Of a DNA stretch of 15,929 bases, positions 1 to 6,399 are shown in pieces. The translations under genes and the position numbers were made by a program. This stretch comes from an uncultured Clostridia bacterium (GTDB lineage: Bacteria > Bacillota > Clostridia > Peptostreptococcales > Anaerovoracaceae). The first letter of the stretch is position 1; every line of letters begins with the position of its first letter. The stretch spans positions 1 to 15,929 of the forward strand of contig CAMNJG010000014.1 in assembly GCA_946541285.1 (NCBI GenBank), given 5' to 3'. The notes under the pieces are model-generated. The model did not search any database. It was not told the origin of the DNA and saw only the letters and a list, made by a program, of their open reading frames with translations.

Positions 1-37
1 ACGGAAAATGAAAATGCAGACAGTCATTTTCTTCCGT
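1..37. repeat. imperfect hairpin at the window edge
   Basis: Bases 1-6 pair with 32-37, and 10-16 (GAAAATG) pair with 25-31 (CATTTTC), with a 3-nt bulge (7-9) and an 8-nt loop. On the minus strand it would sit in the 5' leader of a transcript starting near position 51 from the leftward promoter described separately. Anything beyond base 1 is not visible, so it cannot be decided whether this is a terminator, a leader structure or chance. AT-rich stems of this size occur by chance. Confidence 0.3.
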
Positions 38-57
38 ACTCAATACATTGATAGATT

Positions 58-85
58 ATTATATCACAAATCAGTGTTCTGTAAA
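58..85 (-). promoter_or_regulatory. leftward promoter for a gene outside the window
   Basis: On the minus strand, TTTACA (85-80, one mismatch to the sigma-A -35 consensus) is followed by a 16-nt spacer and a perfect TATAAT (63-58). Transcription would start near position 51 and leave the window, so the target is a gene to the left, downstream of the MFS gene on the same strand. The MFS coding region ends at 152, so this is a separate start rather than its own promoter. The call rests on consensus match only. Confidence 0.6.
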
Positions 86-86
86 A

Positions 87-106
87 GCGTTCTGTATACA
101 GAATGC
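87..106. promoter_or_regulatory. palindromic candidate operator
   Basis: TTCTGTATACAGAA at 90-103 is a perfect 14-bp palindrome. With flanking GC/GC pairs the symmetry extends to 87-106, interrupted only by a G/T position. The half-site GTTCTGTA (89-96) is repeated in direct orientation at 76-83, where it overlaps the -35 box (80-85) of the leftward promoter. A symmetric site immediately upstream of a promoter, with a further half-site on the -35, is the usual arrangement for a dimeric repressor. The cognate regulator is unknown and nothing in the window encodes an obvious candidate. Confidence 0.45.
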
Positions 107-151
107 CTGTCAGAGCAGTTTCGGAGTTACATTTCCTGCATTCTCCGGCAG

Positions 152-1603
152 CTATCTGCTGGCGGAGCAGAAGATCCCGATCCCACAGAGGACCGCGTCA
201 ATCACCAGCGCGATGTGAATTGCCAGGACGATCAGCTCCGGTGATGCCGAGGACAGCGTGACATTACCGATGACCGCTCCGATCACCATGGTCACAATCG
301 CCATGCTCGAAGTCTGGCCGATGGTACGGCTCGCCGACATAATCGAAGACGCGACACCATAATGGGAACGGTCAGCGCTGCTCATGATGGCATTGGAATT
401 CGGGGAAGAAAACAACGCGAACCCCATGCCGATCACTGCGAGCGAAAGAATCAGATAAACAAAAGATGTCTCCGCGTCAGTAAAAAACAGCAGGACAATT
501 CCGACACAGGTCAGGGTCATTCCGACAGAGGCCAGTTTAAACGGTGAATGCCGGTCAGACAGTTTTCCGGCAATCGGGGACAGAACGGCCTGAATGATCG
601 GAGTCGCGATAAGAATTACACCGGCCCTGGCTGAGCTGAGTCCTCTGACATTCTGCAGATATACAGAAAGCAGATAGGAAATGGAGGAAGATGCTCCGTA
701 ATTGAGCAGAGCCGCAATGTTCGACAGAGTGAACACTCTGCTTCCGGTAAACATCCGCAGGTCCAGCACAGGCGCTTCAGAGCGCAGTTCTGTCTGCACA
801 AACAGAACAATCAGGACCAGGGAAATCAGGAAAATCCACTTTGCTGCTTTCATCGTAGTAAGACTTGTCAGTCCGAACAGAAATGTCGCGCACGCCACTG
901 TAAACAGAATACAACCCGGAATATCCATTTTTCTGTTTCCCGGAAGGGAAGTATCCCCACTGCTGCGCGTTTCGTCTTCTGTCTTTTCCAAAGATTGCTG
1001 CCTGTCTCCGGAAATGGACGGAGAAAACTTTCTGTCACCATCCAGCATCAGCAAAGATGTCAGCAGGGACGGAATGCAGTACAGGGCCGCGAATATAAAA
1101 ATGGCCCGCCAGCCCAGATACTGATTCAGCAGACCTCCCAGCACAGGTCCTGCCGACAGCCCCAGGTACGTGCACATAACCGACAGTCCCATCATCTGTC
1201 CCCTCATGGACGCCGGGAAATTGGAAGCAATCATGGCGGAATTGGTCGCGAACAGCATGCTGGCACCGGTCCCCTGTCCCAGACGGAACAGTACCACCAT
1301 CTGAATATTTCCCGCGAAAGCGCACAGGACAGAAAAAATCCCGAACAGAAGAATTCCCGTAAGGAACATCGGTTTCTTCCCATACAGATCCGCCAGTCGT
1401 CCGAACGGGATCAGCAGTGAAGTCGAGGAAAGAAAATAGGCAGTAACCACCCATCCGACGCTGACTGCACCGGCTGTGAAATATTGAGACATTGACGGGA
1501 TGGAAAGATTCAGGGAACTTCCCATAAATGGTGTAATAAACGCAGTAAGCATAATCGGAATCATCTGCTTCCTGTTTACCCTGCCAGTATTGTTATTTTC
1601 CAT
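152..1603 (-). CDS. MFS drug-exporter-like transporter (DHA2 type, 14 TM)
   Basis: Predicted integral membrane protein of 483 residues that probably exports drugs or other small molecules by proton antiport. About 14 hydrophobic segments are visible, six before and eight after a hydrophilic loop at about residues 188-226, which is the topology of the 14-helix DHA2 (QacA/EmrB) branch. MFS motif A appears as GRLADLYGKKPMF after helix 2, and the antiporter motif C as GLSAGPVLGGLL in helix 5. The ATG is supported by GAAAGGA about 9 nt upstream. The gene follows the LTA-synthase-like gene on the same strand, but a strong terminator (1656-1688) separates them. Only about 50 nt lie between that terminator and the start, and I could not draw a convincing promoter there, so partial read-through is possible. 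Substrate cannot be inferred. No terminator is clear after the stop. Confidence 0.93.
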   Translation of the reverse strand: MENNNTGRVNRKQMIPIMLTAFITPFMGSSLNLSIPSMSQYFTAGAVSVGWVVTAYFLSSTSLLIPFGRLADLYGKKPMFLTGILLFGIFSVLCAFAGNIQMVVLFRLGQGTGASMLFATNSAMIASNFPASMRGQMMGLSVMCTYLGLSAGPVLGGLLNQYLGWRAIFIFAALYCIPSLLTSLLMLDGDRKFSPSISGDRQQSLEKTEDETRSSGDTSLPGNRKMDIPGCILFTVACATFLFGLTSLTTMKAAKWIFLISLVLIVLFVQTELRSEAPVLDLRMFTGSRVFTLSNIAALLNYGASSSISYLLSVYLQNVRGLSSARAGVILIATPIIQAVLSPIAGKLSDRHSPFKLASVGMTLTCVGIVLLFFTDAETSFVYLILSLAVIGMGFALFSSPNSNAIMSSADRSHYGVASSIMSASRTIGQTSSMAIVTMVIGAVIGNVTLSSASPELIVLAIHIALVIDAVLCGIGIFCSASR

Positions 1604-1655
1604 CTGTATATATCCTTTCTCGCATGATCAGGCCCTGTGAAACAGTATCTGCTGC

Positions 1656-1688
1656 TGAAAAAAGAGCCTCTCATCGATGAGAGACTCT
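1656..1688 (-). terminator. intrinsic terminator of the LTA-synthase-like gene
   Basis: On the minus strand a hairpin is formed by 1685-1688/1663-1666 and by the perfect palindrome CTCTCATCGATGAGAG (1668-1683), with one C/A mismatch between the two stem parts. It is followed directly by a run of six T on the minus strand. It begins 36 nt after the TGA-side end of the 1724-3922 gene, as expected for its terminator. On the plus strand there is no T-run, so it acts in one direction. Confidence 0.85.
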
Positions 1689-1723
1689 GCAAAAAGAATT
1701 CCACATCTGACAATGACGATTCA

Positions 1724-3922
1724 TCAGATCTCGTTCTCTTCTTTATCAATATCATCCTGGATGACTTCTTTTGATTCTGTGCTATCCAATGAAATATTGC
1801 GGTTCGGTTCACTGATCTGCAGCGGTCCGTCTCCCTGCCATTCCCAGACTCCTGCCGAACTCAGTCTGGTACGGCGGCTGGACATCTGAATGACTTCAAT
1901 CGTATCACCATCGGAAATCTCATGTCCCCGCCTGCAGGAAATCCTGCCGGAATTCAGATACGATGTCGGCACCTGCTCTCCGTTGAGATAGATCTTGCTG
2001 GCCGCTGTAAAATTCTCCCCTTTTACATACAGCCTGTCGCCCACACAGCTGATATCTGTCATGATGATCGGATCGATCCCCATCTCCATATCAGTTCTTT
2101 CAAATTTTTCACCTTCATAGGCGTAATCCGAACCATACAGCATATCATACTGCAGCGCCGCCATTTTACTGAAGTAATTATCGTCCTGCGTACAGTTCTG
2201 CTGCAGTTTTGTCATGATCCCGTTGTGCATCCCCAGCAGATCCATGACATGCGCGCTGAGCTGGTAAGTCGTTACATCTTCATCCTGCTTCTGCAGTCCG
2301 AAATTGTCCCAGACAACATACTGGGTCTGATAAATATTTCCGTTAACTACATCATTATTGGTGATGGAAAACTTCGGAAGGTGATCTCCGTATACCACCA
2401 GAACCGAAGGTTCTCCGCTTTCCGTCAGAGCAGTGGTCAGTTCTCCGAGGAAGGCGTCCATCCGGTGAACCTGATTGACAAAATACTCAAATCCCACTGT
2501 TTCTTCTTCCAGATAACCACTGACGGTTATCGTCTGGGTATCATCAATCGGTACAGTCGGATACTTTCCGTGGCCCTGAACGGATACAGCAAAGACATAA
2601 TCCGGGCCTTCCGTAGATGCCACAGCTTTCTGAATTTCACCGGTCAGGATACTGTCACTGGCCCAGTCCAGCGGATTACGTTCCACATTCTGCATATATT
2701 CCACAGACGTAAAGCTGTCGAATCCCAGATTCGGATAGACCAGATATCTTCCGTAGAATTTGCCGGTGTGATTATGGATCGCGTGAGTTCCATAGCCATA
2801 ATCTTTCAGATTATTGGCAACAGACTCACTGGTGGTTTTTCTCATTATCGTCGTATACGGATATTCTCCCGGGCCGAAATACGCGACAGACATACCGGTA
2901 TTCACTTCATACTCGGTATTCGCGGTCCCAGCCCCGAAGGAAGGTGTTGTCAGCCACCCGGAACTGTAGTTTTCCATCATGGATGTAAAATTCGGTACCG
3001 GATCTTCCGAGTATGTCACCCCTTTCAGGGTTTTCGGATCAAAAAAGGATTCCATCTGCAGAATTATGATATTCGGCGCTGTTTCTGTCGCGATCTCCGA
3101 AGGAACAATGTCAGCCGTCCCTTCTTCTCCGGAAGCTTCATTGATCTCATCCACGATCGCCTGAATCGATTCTTCGGAATAGCCATCCGGTCTCGCAATG
3201 CCCCTGTCCACAACACTGGCCGCGAAACAGTACGCAAACCCGTAATCTTTATAGGCATCCTGAATATTGTGGAATGTGGTAATCAGCGTCCCATTGCCGA
3301 CAGATACAAAAGTAGCTCCTGCCAGAAGCGCACAGAACACCGTGACCGTCGCGCCTGCCTTGTGATAGGCAATCTTCTCCGATGGCGTTTTAATCAGCAG
3401 GAAAGTCATGACAATGATAAAAACCGTCACTCCAATCAGCATGGCCATCAGCTGTACCGGGCTGAAATAAACGTTCATGATTCCCATGACATCCTTGAAC
3501 GTCCTGAAATCCATGAAATTCAGAGGTGTCGTCCGGAATCCGAGAAGGACACAGTTAATCAGTCCAAGCAGCACCCAGACCAGTGAGATGACAAGAAACG
3601 CGAAACCTCTTTTCTTGAAGAGGAGCGCCACCGACATCGTCGCCATGACCAGGATCCAGTTATAAATAAAAACGGCTGGTTCCCGGGCCATATACACAAT
3701 TCCTTCGATCAGCGACCGCCGGCTCAGCATTTCCACAATCAGATACACCAGAAACGAATGGTAGATTGTATACAGAACCCCTCTGCTCTGCAGTTTTCTG
3801 AAAAATGCTGCCGGGCCTGACAGTTTCGCCGTGATGAACCGGTCAGCCTTTTCAATCCCGGAAATTATCAAATTCCATATCGCAGACAGCACACTCTGTA
3901 TCGTCTGCGCCAGATTCCTCAT
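1724..3922 (-). CDS. LTA synthase-like membrane phosphoglycerol transferase
   Basis: Polytopic membrane enzyme of 732 residues related to lipoteichoic acid synthase (LtaS/MdoB, alkaline phosphatase/sulfatase superfamily). It probably transfers phosphoglycerol or a similar group to an envelope glycan or glycolipid outside the cell. Five hydrophobic segments lie at about residues 50-70, 82-102, 105-127, 150-175 and 187-205, followed by the extracellular catalytic domain (about 280-610). Visible family residues are Glu291 (ILQMESFF), the presumed Thr nucleophile 333 (GTANTEYE, aligned by eye with KTSDSEF of LtaS) and Asp513-His514 (YGDHLPKF). After it, about residues 630-705 contain a GENFTAASKIYLNGEQV stretch typical of an IPT/TIG-like beta-sandwich, which classical LtaS lacks. 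Start: ATG at 3922 with GGAG 8 nt upstream. The frame stays open to 4081, and a TTG at 3982 preceded by AAGGAG is an alternative. The acceptor substrate is unknown; the protein could be a paralogue not making LTA itself. Confidence 0.88.
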   Translation of the reverse strand: MRNLAQTIQSVLSAIWNLIISGIEKADRFITAKLSGPAAFFRKLQSRGVLYTIYHSFLVYLIVEMLSRRSLIEGIVYMAREPAVFIYNWILVMATMSVALLFKKRGFAFLVISLVWVLLGLINCVLLGFRTTPLNFMDFRTFKDVMGIMNVYFSPVQLMAMLIGVTVFIIVMTFLLIKTPSEKIAYHKAGATVTVFCALLAGATFVSVGNGTLITTFHNIQDAYKDYGFAYCFAASVVDRGIARPDGYSEESIQAIVDEINEASGEEGTADIVPSEIATETAPNIIILQMESFFDPKTLKGVTYSEDPVPNFTSMMENYSSGWLTTPSFGAGTANTEYEVNTGMSVAYFGPGEYPYTTIMRKTTSESVANNLKDYGYGTHAIHNHTGKFYGRYLVYPNLGFDSFTSVEYMQNVERNPLDWASDSILTGEIQKAVASTEGPDYVFAVSVQGHGKYPTVPIDDTQTITVSGYLEEETVGFEYFVNQVHRMDAFLGELTTALTESGEPSVLVVYGDHLPKFSITNNDVVNGNIYQTQYVVWDNFGLQKQDEDVTTYQLSAHVMDLLGMHNGIMTKLQQNCTQDDNYFSKMAALQYDMLYGSDYAYEGEKFERTDMEMGIDPIIMTDISCVGDRLYVKGENFTAASKIYLNGEQVPTSYLNSGRISCRRGHEISDGDTIEVIQMSSRRTRLSSAGVWEWQGDGPLQISEPNRNISLDSTESKEVIQDDIDKEENEI

Positions 3923-4196
3923 TTTATGATCTCCGCTTCCGGAGGCCTGTTCCGCCGGATTCCGGCGTGATATTTTCAGCAAAGGACCATCTCCTTCCAA
4001 TGTCGTTTCATCATTCCCGAACTGCGCTGCTGCCGGAACGGGCTGCCCACAGACCATTTCACACAGCACCAGTAAAAACAAAATGGTTCTTCAGGGATCA
4101 TTCCTTCCGACACAAAGAATCCTGCGGGAAAATGTCTGGAAAATCAGGTCGGGATTTCCTGAAAAGTCAGTTCCCCTTAACCTCACGAACATATGT

Positions 4197-4224
4197 ATTT
4201 TACTTTTTTCCGGTATGTTGTCAA
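4197..4224 (-). promoter_or_regulatory. promoter of the LTA-synthase-like gene
   Basis: On the minus strand a perfect TTGACA (4224-4219) is followed by a 16-nt spacer and TAAAAT (4202-4197). Transcription would start near 4190, giving a leader of roughly 270 nt before the chosen ATG at 3922. It lies downstream of the strong terminator at 4304-4344, so the gene has its own start independent of the upstream unit. The long leader carries several small inverted repeats but no riboswitch that I recognise. Confidence 0.65.
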
Positions 4225-4303
4225 TCAGGATTTTGTATTTTTAAGATTTTACGGCAATTTTTCATGCTCTGTTAAGGAAGGAAAGGCTGATTGAAGTATT
4301 TTT

Positions 4304-4344
4304 TCAAAGAAAAACCGCACCGGAGATTCCGGTGCGGTTTTTCT
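4304..4344 (-). terminator. strong intrinsic terminator
   Basis: A perfect 17-bp stem (4308-4324 with 4328-4344) encloses a 3-nt loop. The core is ACCGCACCGGA/TCCGGTGCGGT, flanked by A and T runs, so on the minus strand it ends in TTTTTC. The sequence is nearly symmetric and could also stop plus-strand transcription, but no plus-strand gene lies nearby. It would terminate the short transcript from the 4430-4458 promoter and any read-through from the MATE gene, which has no clear terminator closer to its stop. Confidence 0.9.
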
Positions 4345-4423
4345 CCCACAGACAGGACTGCCTGTGGATTTGTAGTTCAATAATCGAATCAGGTTGCAGG
4401 AAAATGTGTTTGTTCGTTTACCG
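4304..4423 (-). ncRNA. candidate small RNA of about 120 nt
   Basis: A near-consensus promoter (4430-4458) fires leftward and a strong terminator (4304-4344) follows after about 80 nt, with no ORF of note between. The predicted RNA has a mostly unstructured 5' part, then a 6-bp hairpin (4362-4367 with 4346-4351), then the 17-bp terminator stem. The next gene has its own promoter after this terminator, so the unit looks independent rather than a required leader of that gene. It resembles no RNA family known to me; the alternative is a conditional leader (attenuator) of the LTA-synthase-like gene. Existence is inferred from signals only. Confidence 0.42.
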
Positions 4424-4429
4424 ATAACT

Positions 4430-4458
4430 ATCATAGCACTTTACTATTGGTATGGCAA
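4430..4458 (-). promoter_or_regulatory. promoter of the candidate small RNA
   Basis: On the minus strand TTGCCA (4458-4453) and TATGAT (4435-4430) are separated by exactly 17 nt; each box has one mismatch to the sigma-A consensus. The predicted start is near 4423. It lies in the gap 4442-4571 behind the MATE stop, which otherwise shows only a weak stem (CCGTA/TACGG) without a T-run. Confidence 0.65.
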
Positions 4459-4571
4459 GCGAATTAGCAAAATTTTATCAATCTTTTTTTCAGACACATT
4501 TCTGTTGAGCAATTGGCCGTAAACAGCCATACGGAATTCCGCCTTTCTCTGCCCACCATTTTGAAACGTCA

Positions 4572-5930
4572 TCAGAGATTCCCATCCGGCATCCCTTTGA
4601 TTTCCTTCCGATAAACCCGGATGAAAAAGAAGGTCGCTGTTGCCAGGCCGAGGACTTCCGCAATCGGATACGAAGCCCATACGCCGGTCACGCCAATCAC
4701 CCTTGACAGTAAAAAAGCTACCGGCAGGATGCCGAAGAACTGGCGGATCAGCGTCATCAGCATACTGTAAATCCCATGCCCCAGCGCCTGAAACAGTGTG
4801 GACAGCGTAATCCCGACCGCTGCCGGCACAAAACAGATACTCAGCAGTCTCATCGCCATCACTCCCATCTGAATCATGCTTTCCGAGGCGTCAAACACTG
4901 CCAGAAGCTGTTCAGGGAAAAGCTGAAAAATGATCAGCGCAGCCAGCATAATTGTCCCACAGGCTGTGACTGTCAGCTTCAATGCCTTCATCAGGCGCAG
5001 CCGGTTCCGTGCCCCATAGTTATAGCCCATAATCGGCATCGCCCCCTGTGTCACACCAAATACCGGCATGAACGCAAAGGACTGGAGACGGAAATAAACA
5101 CCCCAGACGGAGACCGCCGTGACAGAGAAGCTGATCAGGATCTGATTCAGGAAAATGGATACGAATGATGGAATCGCCTGCATGATCATTCCCGGCAGCG
5201 CGACCACATAGATATCTTTTATCGTTGTCCAGGAAAAACGGAATCCCTTAAAACTGATCTTCACATCCAGTTTTTTAAAGAAAACATACAGTGTCACCGT
5301 CAGTGCTCCCACGGCCTGTCCAATGACAGTCGCGACAGCGGCTCCGGAGACTCCCAGCCGCGGCATGCCGAACATGCCGAATATGAGGATCGGGTCCAGT
5401 ATGATATTCACAATGCAGCCGGCCATATTCGAGATCATCGGCATGATCATATTCCCGGTTCCCTGGAGGATTTTCTCGAAAGTCGTCTGCGCAAACAGGA
5501 AAACGGAAATACACAGTACGATCTGACTGTAGGAAACTGCCATATCCACCAGTCCCGGATCATCCGAATACCATCTGTAAAATGGCCTGGACGTAAAAAA
5601 ACCGATCAGGAAAAAGACCAGGGAGTTAAAAAAGATGATCAGAATCCCGTGCGTCGCCGCAGAGTCCGCCTCTCCGAAACGCTTTTCCCCCAGTCTCCTG
5701 GAGATCAGGGAATTCAGACCGACACCGGTCCCGACCCCCACGGAAATCAGCAGCATCTGCATCGGATTGACAAGCGTCACTGCCGCAAGGGCGTCTTCTC
5801 CCAGCCTTGATACAAAGATACTGTCAACCACATTATATAATGCCTGCAACAGCATGGAACAGATCGCCGGAAGAGACATCTGGAACAGCAGCTTGGGTAC
5901 GGGCATGACGCCCATTTTGTTTTCTGCCAT
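4572..5930 (-). CDS. MATE family efflux transporter
   Basis: Multidrug and toxic-compound extrusion (MATE) family membrane antiporter of 452 residues, the usual length, exporting cationic or other small organic compounds using Na+ or H+. The N-terminus KLLFQMSLPAICSMLLQALYNVVDSIFVSRLGEDALAAVTLVNPMQML is the typical MatE first-helix region with the Asn-Val-Val-Asp and Gly-Ala-Val features. The second half repeats this fold (VWGVYFRLQSFAFMPVFGVTQGAMPIMGYNYGA), and about 12 helices are visible. The start chosen is the ATG at 5930 (MAENKMG), because AAAGGAGG lies 7 nt before it; an upstream in-frame ATG at 5954 lacks such a site. The gene has its own long leader with a promoter and a terminator-like hairpin, so it may be controlled by premature termination. 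Substrate is not predictable. Confidence 0.93.
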   Translation of the reverse strand: MAENKMGVMPVPKLLFQMSLPAICSMLLQALYNVVDSIFVSRLGEDALAAVTLVNPMQMLLISVGVGTGVGLNSLISRRLGEKRFGEADSAATHGILIIFFNSLVFFLIGFFTSRPFYRWYSDDPGLVDMAVSYSQIVLCISVFLFAQTTFEKILQGTGNMIMPMISNMAGCIVNIILDPILIFGMFGMPRLGVSGAAVATVIGQAVGALTVTLYVFFKKLDVKISFKGFRFSWTTIKDIYVVALPGMIMQAIPSFVSIFLNQILISFSVTAVSVWGVYFRLQSFAFMPVFGVTQGAMPIMGYNYGARNRLRLMKALKLTVTACGTIMLAALIIFQLFPEQLLAVFDASESMIQMGVMAMRLLSICFVPAAVGITLSTLFQALGHGIYSMLMTLIRQFFGILPVAFLLSRVIGVTGVWASYPIAEVLGLATATFFFIRVYRKEIKGMPDGNL

Positions 5931-6070
5931 GAATGTGCCTCCTTTTTCATACATCAGGATCCTGTAACAGGACAGCTTCGCTCTTTCATCTGTCGTTTTC
6001 TGAATAAATCCATATTTTTCTGAAGATGCAGATAGAAAACGTCACAGAAAACCTGTACACAGTTCCCGCG

Positions 6071-6123
6071 CAAAAACAGCGTCCGTGAAATCAGAAGTAT
6101 GTTTCTGAATACATGACGCTGTT
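6071..6123 (-). terminator. terminator-like hairpin in the MATE leader
   Basis: On the minus strand AACAGCGTC (6123-6115 side) pairs with GACGCTGTT (6083-6075 side), a perfect 9-bp stem. It encloses a second 6-bp stem (6103-6108 with 6091-6096) and is followed by a T-run ending near 6072. It lies 16 nt after the predicted start from the promoter at 6146-6174 and about 140 nt before the MATE start codon. This position fits an attenuator, or the end of a very short RNA. No anti-terminator was worked out with confidence. Confidence 0.5.
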
Positions 6124-6145
6124 GTATCCAATATACGTGAATAGG

Positions 6146-6174
6146 ATTGTATCACCAGTCACACTGCATCGCAA
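6146..6174 (-). promoter_or_regulatory. promoter upstream of the MATE gene
   Basis: On the minus strand TTGCGA (6174-6169) and TACAAT (6151-6146) are 17 nt apart. The predicted start is near 6139, leaving a leader of about 210 nt to the MATE ATG. The motif GATACAA occurs over the -10 region and again in the early leader, as a direct repeat that could be a binding site. Consensus match is moderate in the -35. Confidence 0.5.
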
Positions 6175-6217
6175 TATACAAAGATACGATAAAATGTATT
6201 TCTGTTACTCCTATTCC

Positions 6218-6389
6218 GTAACGATTCAGTGATCGGCCAGTCTGACTCCAAAAAACGCTGCATCAGATAAGACTGTTTTTGGGCCCCTTTTTAAAACGTT
6301 GTACGTTTTGAAAAGGCTGTCCCCAAAACCATGATACTGCTATACTCAGCGTTTTCTCATATGATTCTGGCCGATCGCTAAACAGTAAC
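6218..6389. repeat. large nested imperfect palindrome, about 172 bp
   Basis: Read outward from the centre, the matched arms are AAAACGT (6293-6299) with ACGTTTT (6303-6309) around a 3-nt loop; TTTT/AAAA plus CC/GG (6286-6291 with 6311-6316); TTTTGGG (6277-6283) with CCCAAAA (6322-6328); AAAACGCTG (6252-6260) with CAGCGTTTT (6347-6355); and GATCGGCCAG (6231-6240) with CTGGCCGATC (6367-6376). Outside that, a partly matched 13-nt end follows. The arms keep nearly equal spacing on the two sides, so the whole folds as one long hairpin. It lies between the methyltransferase/MTHFR stop (6400) and the MATE leader and encodes nothing. It could be a MITE-like or REP-like element, a structured RNA, or an elaborate terminator of the fusion gene: on the minus strand CAGCG is followed by six T. 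Confidence 0.8.
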
Positions 6390-6399
6390 ATTATTCCCC

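Noticed and set aside
1922..3586. 554-codon plus-strand frame opposite the LTA-synthase-like gene
   Set aside because: It is antisense to a gene with clear catalytic motifs; the product is rich in Arg, His, Ile and Phe with no recognisable domain, typical of a shadow frame.
4346..4405. possible tRNA-like segment (TGTAGTTCAATAATCGAATC) near the small RNA
   Set aside because: The T-loop-like bases are not flanked by a pairing T-stem, and there is no acceptor stem or anticodon arm.
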